64,000 bases of DNA from Fimbriimonadaceae bacterium (GTDB lineage Bacteria > Armatimonadota > Fimbriimonadia > Fimbriimonadales > Fimbriimonadaceae), in assembly GCA_026129685.1 (NCBI GenBank), contig JAHCHO010000002.1, positions 310,001 to 374,000 on the forward strand, given 5' to 3'. Below, piece after piece: positions 61,975 to 64,000 of the stretch. The stretch's first letter is position 1. Each line of letters starts with the position of its first letter. The notes under the pieces are model-generated. The model ran no database searches. It had not been told where the DNA came from and worked only from the letters and a program-made list of their open reading frames with translations. Both the position numbers and the translations under genes were made by a program.

Positions 61975-62391
61975 TTACGACCGTCCGGTGGGGGCCTTCG
62001 GGCCGAACAGGGCAGAGTTGTTCTCGGGGGTCAGGAGGGCACGGAACTCCTCGAGCATTCGTTCGGCGTCGCTTTCGAACTGGAAGGACCCGTCGATTTC
62101 GCCCTGCCAGATGGTCTCGACGACCCACCGGGGCACGGGCAAGAAGACGATGCGCTCCGGGCTGGCGAGGGTGACGGTCAGGACGGTGGCGTTTGACTGG
62201 GGGTCCGGGTAGACGAACTCGAAACGCATGGCGCGGGGTTCGTAGCGGGTCGCGCCCATCTGGGGCTCGCCCTTGACCTTGGCCTCTTGGCGAGCACGCT
62301 CGTCCCACTCGCCCTCCTCGGGGGGGAGCCCTTGGCGGAGACGTTCGAAAACGCGAAGTCGGGCGGCGGCGGCGTAGGAGTTGAGGGTCAT
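61975..62391 (-). CDS. Hypothetical protein, unknown family
   Basis: A 138-aa soluble protein. A helical N-terminus (LNSYAAAARLRVFERLRQGL) is followed by an RFEFVYPDPQSNATVLTVTLASP beta segment and FLPVPRWVVETIWQGEIDGSF, then an acidic helix and a basic tail. No domain is recognised. It is coding-like because the frame is continuous, third-position GC is high, and it sits between mtnP and xylB in the same direction. The ATG at 62391 is chosen; a GTG at 62418 is an alternative. It ends 17 bp before the xylB start and may be co-transcribed with it. Confidence 0.6.
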   Translation of the reverse strand: MTLNSYAAAARLRVFERLRQGLPPEEGEWDERARQEAKVKGEPQMGATRYEPRAMRFEFVYPDPQSNATVLTVTLASPERIVFLPVPRWVVETIWQGEIDGSFQFESDAERMLEEFRALLTPENNSALFGPKAPTGRS

Positions 62392-62450
62392 AGCGTGCTT
62401 GGGACGGCGATGGGTCACCGGTCCAGCGGTGATCGGACGGGCGGCCGAAC

Positions 62451-62484
62451 GATCCTGCTCGCTTTTCCGGCCGTGAGCAGGATC
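62451..62484. terminator. Stem-loop downstream of mtnP
   Basis: A perfect 10-bp stem GATCCTGCTC/GAGCAGGATC with a 14-nt loop, between the mtnP stop and the hypothetical gene. It lacks a T-run on the minus strand, so termination or mRNA processing is only possible. Confidence 0.45.
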
Positions 62485-62500
62485 GAGGCGACCATCCCCC

Positions 62501-63346
62501 TTATTCTAGGACATCGAACAGCCGGACGTCGCCGTGGTCCTCATTCCGACCGTCGGCGCGGCCATAGCGCAAGGCGTCCCGGTCCATGAAGGGATCCAGG
62601 TCGGCGGGCAGTTCGGCGACAAGGTCGAGCACCACGTCGCGAATTCGGTGCGCGTTCTGCCGGAACACCTCCAGCACGCTGTGGGCGGTGACGGCCTCGG
62701 TCTCAGAGACGTGCCCCGCATCGTAGTCGGTGATCAGGGAGATGTTCACGACGCCCATTCCCAACTCCCGGCAGAGGTAGGCCTCGGGGTACTGGGTCAT
62801 GCCGATGACTTGCCAGCCCATCTTGGTGAACCAGATGCTCTCCGCTTTAGTGGAGAAGCGCGGGCCGTTGATGACGACGATCGTGCCGCCGTCGTGCGCC
62901 TCGATGCCGTGGCGGCGAATCACCTTCAGCGCGAGTTCGCGGAGCGCCGGATGGTAGGTTTCGGCGGGAGAGACGTGGGTGACGATCGGGCCGTCGTAGA
63001 AGGTGTCGAACCGGCCCGACGTGCGGTCCACGAACTGGTCGCAGACGACGAAGTCGCCCGGCTTCACGTGGGTTTGGAGCGATCCGGACGCGCACGGACT
63101 TAGGACAACCTTGACCCCAAGGGAGCGCATCGCCCAGACGTTGGCCCGGTAGTTGATGCGATGAGGGGGGATGCCGTGGTGCCGCCCGTGACGGGGCAGG
63201 AAGGCGATGCGGCGACCCGCGTGGGTGGCGAGGAACACGCTGTCGCTCGGCGGTCCGAAAGGGGTGTCGAGGCGAATCTCTTGGGTATCGGGCAGGAGGG
63301 AGTAGAACCCGGACCCGCCAAAGACGCCGATCTCCGCCTCGCTCAC
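62501..63346 (-). CDS. mtnP: S-methyl-5'-thioadenosine phosphorylase
   Basis: A 281-aa nucleoside phosphorylase that cleaves methylthioadenosine to adenine and methylthioribose 1-phosphate in methionine salvage. GVFGGSGFYSLL at 8-19 holds the phosphate-binding Ser. RHGRHHGIPPHRINYRANVWAM and CASGSLQTHVKPGDFV follow. QYPEAYLCRELGMGVVNISLITDYDAG near 195-220 includes the Asp of TDYD that recognises adenine. The start is a GTG at 63346 that overlaps the stop of the upstream binding-protein gene by 4 nt, so it belongs to that operon, an odd pairing. Confidence 0.93.
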   Translation of the reverse strand: MSEAEIGVFGGSGFYSLLPDTQEIRLDTPFGPPSDSVFLATHAGRRIAFLPRHGRHHGIPPHRINYRANVWAMRSLGVKVVLSPCASGSLQTHVKPGDFVVCDQFVDRTSGRFDTFYDGPIVTHVSPAETYHPALRELALKVIRRHGIEAHDGGTIVVINGPRFSTKAESIWFTKMGWQVIGMTQYPEAYLCRELGMGVVNISLITDYDAGHVSETEAVTAHSVLEVFRQNAHRIRDVVLDLVAELPADLDPFMDRDALRYGRADGRNEDHGDVRLFDVLE

Positions 63347-64000
63347 TGCTCACCCTTGGCGACGCGGGCCATAAGGGTGTGCATCGCGTCGATCAGGTCG
63401 TTCACCCGGGAGCCTCGGCGGGTGGCGACGTCGGCGGCGAGGCCATAGACGTACTTGTTCTTGACGGCGGCGGTGGACTGGAGTTGGGGGTCCTTGAGGA
63501 CCGGCTCGGCCTCTTCACCCTTGGACACCGGCTTCGGGGCGGTGTCGGGCACCTTTTCGTTGGCCTTCACCTCGACGGCGAGCATGCCTTCGTCGGCGGA
63601 GCCGCCAACCACCAAGATCACGTCGGGGTTCATGCCGATGAGCGCTTCGGTGTTGACGGGGGCGTAGCGCGACCCCTCCGGGCCGACGAGTTCGCCTCCC
63701 GCCTTCGCGACGATGTCCGCCATGAGGGAGCCCTTTCCGGCTGCCCAGTAGGCGCCGGGGTTGCCCATCAGGATGACGGCGCGTGGTTTCTTCGGCAGGG
63801 CGTCGGAGGCGGCCGTCTCTTCGGCGTTCGTGATCTGGTCGACGTACTTCGACGCGTTGCTCTCGCCGGCCACCTGGGCGGCGAACAGCATGACCTCTTT
63901 CTTGAAGTCGGCGATGGTGTTGGCCTTGAAGACGAACACCTCCTTGGCGCCAAGTTGCTTGATCCGTTCGACGTCTTGCTCGGAATAGAGGTCGGCGTCG
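63343..64000 (-). CDS. Periplasmic binding protein of a cobalamin/iron-siderophore-type ABC transporter, C-terminal part
   Basis: The gene runs off the right edge; about 218 residues are seen, and the N-terminus lies outside. The visible part has LYSEQDVERIKQLGAKEVFVFKANTIADF at its start (before the first in-window ATG at 63939), RAVILMGNPGAYWAAGKGSLMADIVAKAGG, and ALIGMNPDVILVVGG, the pattern of PF01497-type BtuF/FhuD proteins. A Glu/Lys/Pro-rich insertion (ANEKVPDTAPKPVSKG) near the C-terminus is unusual. It would deliver a metal chelate or cobalamin to an ABC importer encoded upstream. Its stop overlaps the mtnP start. Confidence 0.8.
   Translation of the reverse strand, partial: DADLYSEQDVERIKQLGAKEVFVFKANTIADFKKEVMLFAAQVAGESNASKYVDQITNAEETAASDALPKKPRAVILMGNPGAYWAAGKGSLMADIVAKAGGELVGPEGSRYAPVNTEALIGMNPDVILVVGGSADEGMLAVEVKANEKVPDTAPKPVSKGEEAEPVLKDPQLQSTAAVKNKYVYGLAADVATRRGSRVNDLIDAMHTLMARVAKGEQ

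Overview
A GC-rich chromosomal window with densely packed genes, very short intergenic gaps and many GTG starts. It shows no rRNA, tRNA, phage or insertion-sequence genes. Diderm features are present: Lnt, lipoproteins, an outer-membrane-type beta-barrel protein with a CBM9-like domain, and a TorF-like porin. Together with a DUF1552 protein, a dockerin-bearing secreted protein and many carbohydrate-active enzymes, this suggests an environmental heterotroph of the Armatimonadota/Planctomycetota kind. That placement is inference; no taxonomic marker was searched.

Layout. 0-8.8 kb: end of a DUF1552 gene, a VOC protein, overlapping ChaN-like and peptidase S51 genes, a lipoprotein, fabG, a frameshifted secreted protein, a minisatellite array, ispE, a Gfo/Idh/MocA oxidoreductase and an aldo/keto reductase. 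8.8-13.4 kb: rpsA, a GT39-type glycosyltransferase, a small secreted protein and a second related array. 13.4-18.9 kb: an overlapping operon of a beta-hydroxyacid dehydrogenase and a nucleoside/simple-sugar ABC transporter (ATPase plus two permeases, no binding protein), then a second Gfo/Idh/MocA gene. 18.9-22.8 kb: a 1079-aa Ig-like/WD40/dockerin protein followed by a paralog of the small secreted protein. 23-33.8 kb: glycan region with glycogen debranching enzyme, CBM9-like/DUF5916 barrel, phosphodiesterase, GH78 rhamnosidase, frameshifted YHS protein, GH84 enzyme and class II aldolase. 33.8-39.3 kb: MscS channel, CHASE4/PAS/GGDEF/EAL regulator and porin-like protein. 39.3-43.8 kb: an unknown gene, nadC, birA and priA, each overlapping the next by 4 nt. 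43.9-52 kb: lipoprotein, RibD_C reductase, MacB/LolCDE-like ABC pair, Ku, gluzincin-like protease, lnt, DinG/XPD-type helicase. 52-64 kb: surface-carbohydrate protein, GH76, serine protease, GH13, a frameshifted secreted protein overlapping a TPR gene, rplA, xylB, a hypothetical gene, mtnP and the end of a periplasmic binding protein gene.

Two window-wide patterns stand out. First, many genes that are not inside operons have a -10-like TANNNT hexamer ending exactly 6 nt (sometimes 7-11) before the start codon, the arrangement expected of leaderless mRNAs; one case points to a CTG start. Second, three genes for secreted proteins each need a +1 frame change to read through, so they are either decayed genes or assembly errors. 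Other notable items are a pair of paralogous secreted proteins of unknown family, two minisatellite arrays sharing one core sequence, a dispersed REP-like element, and a UUCG-capped hairpin in the leader of an rplA gene that lacks its usual neighbours.
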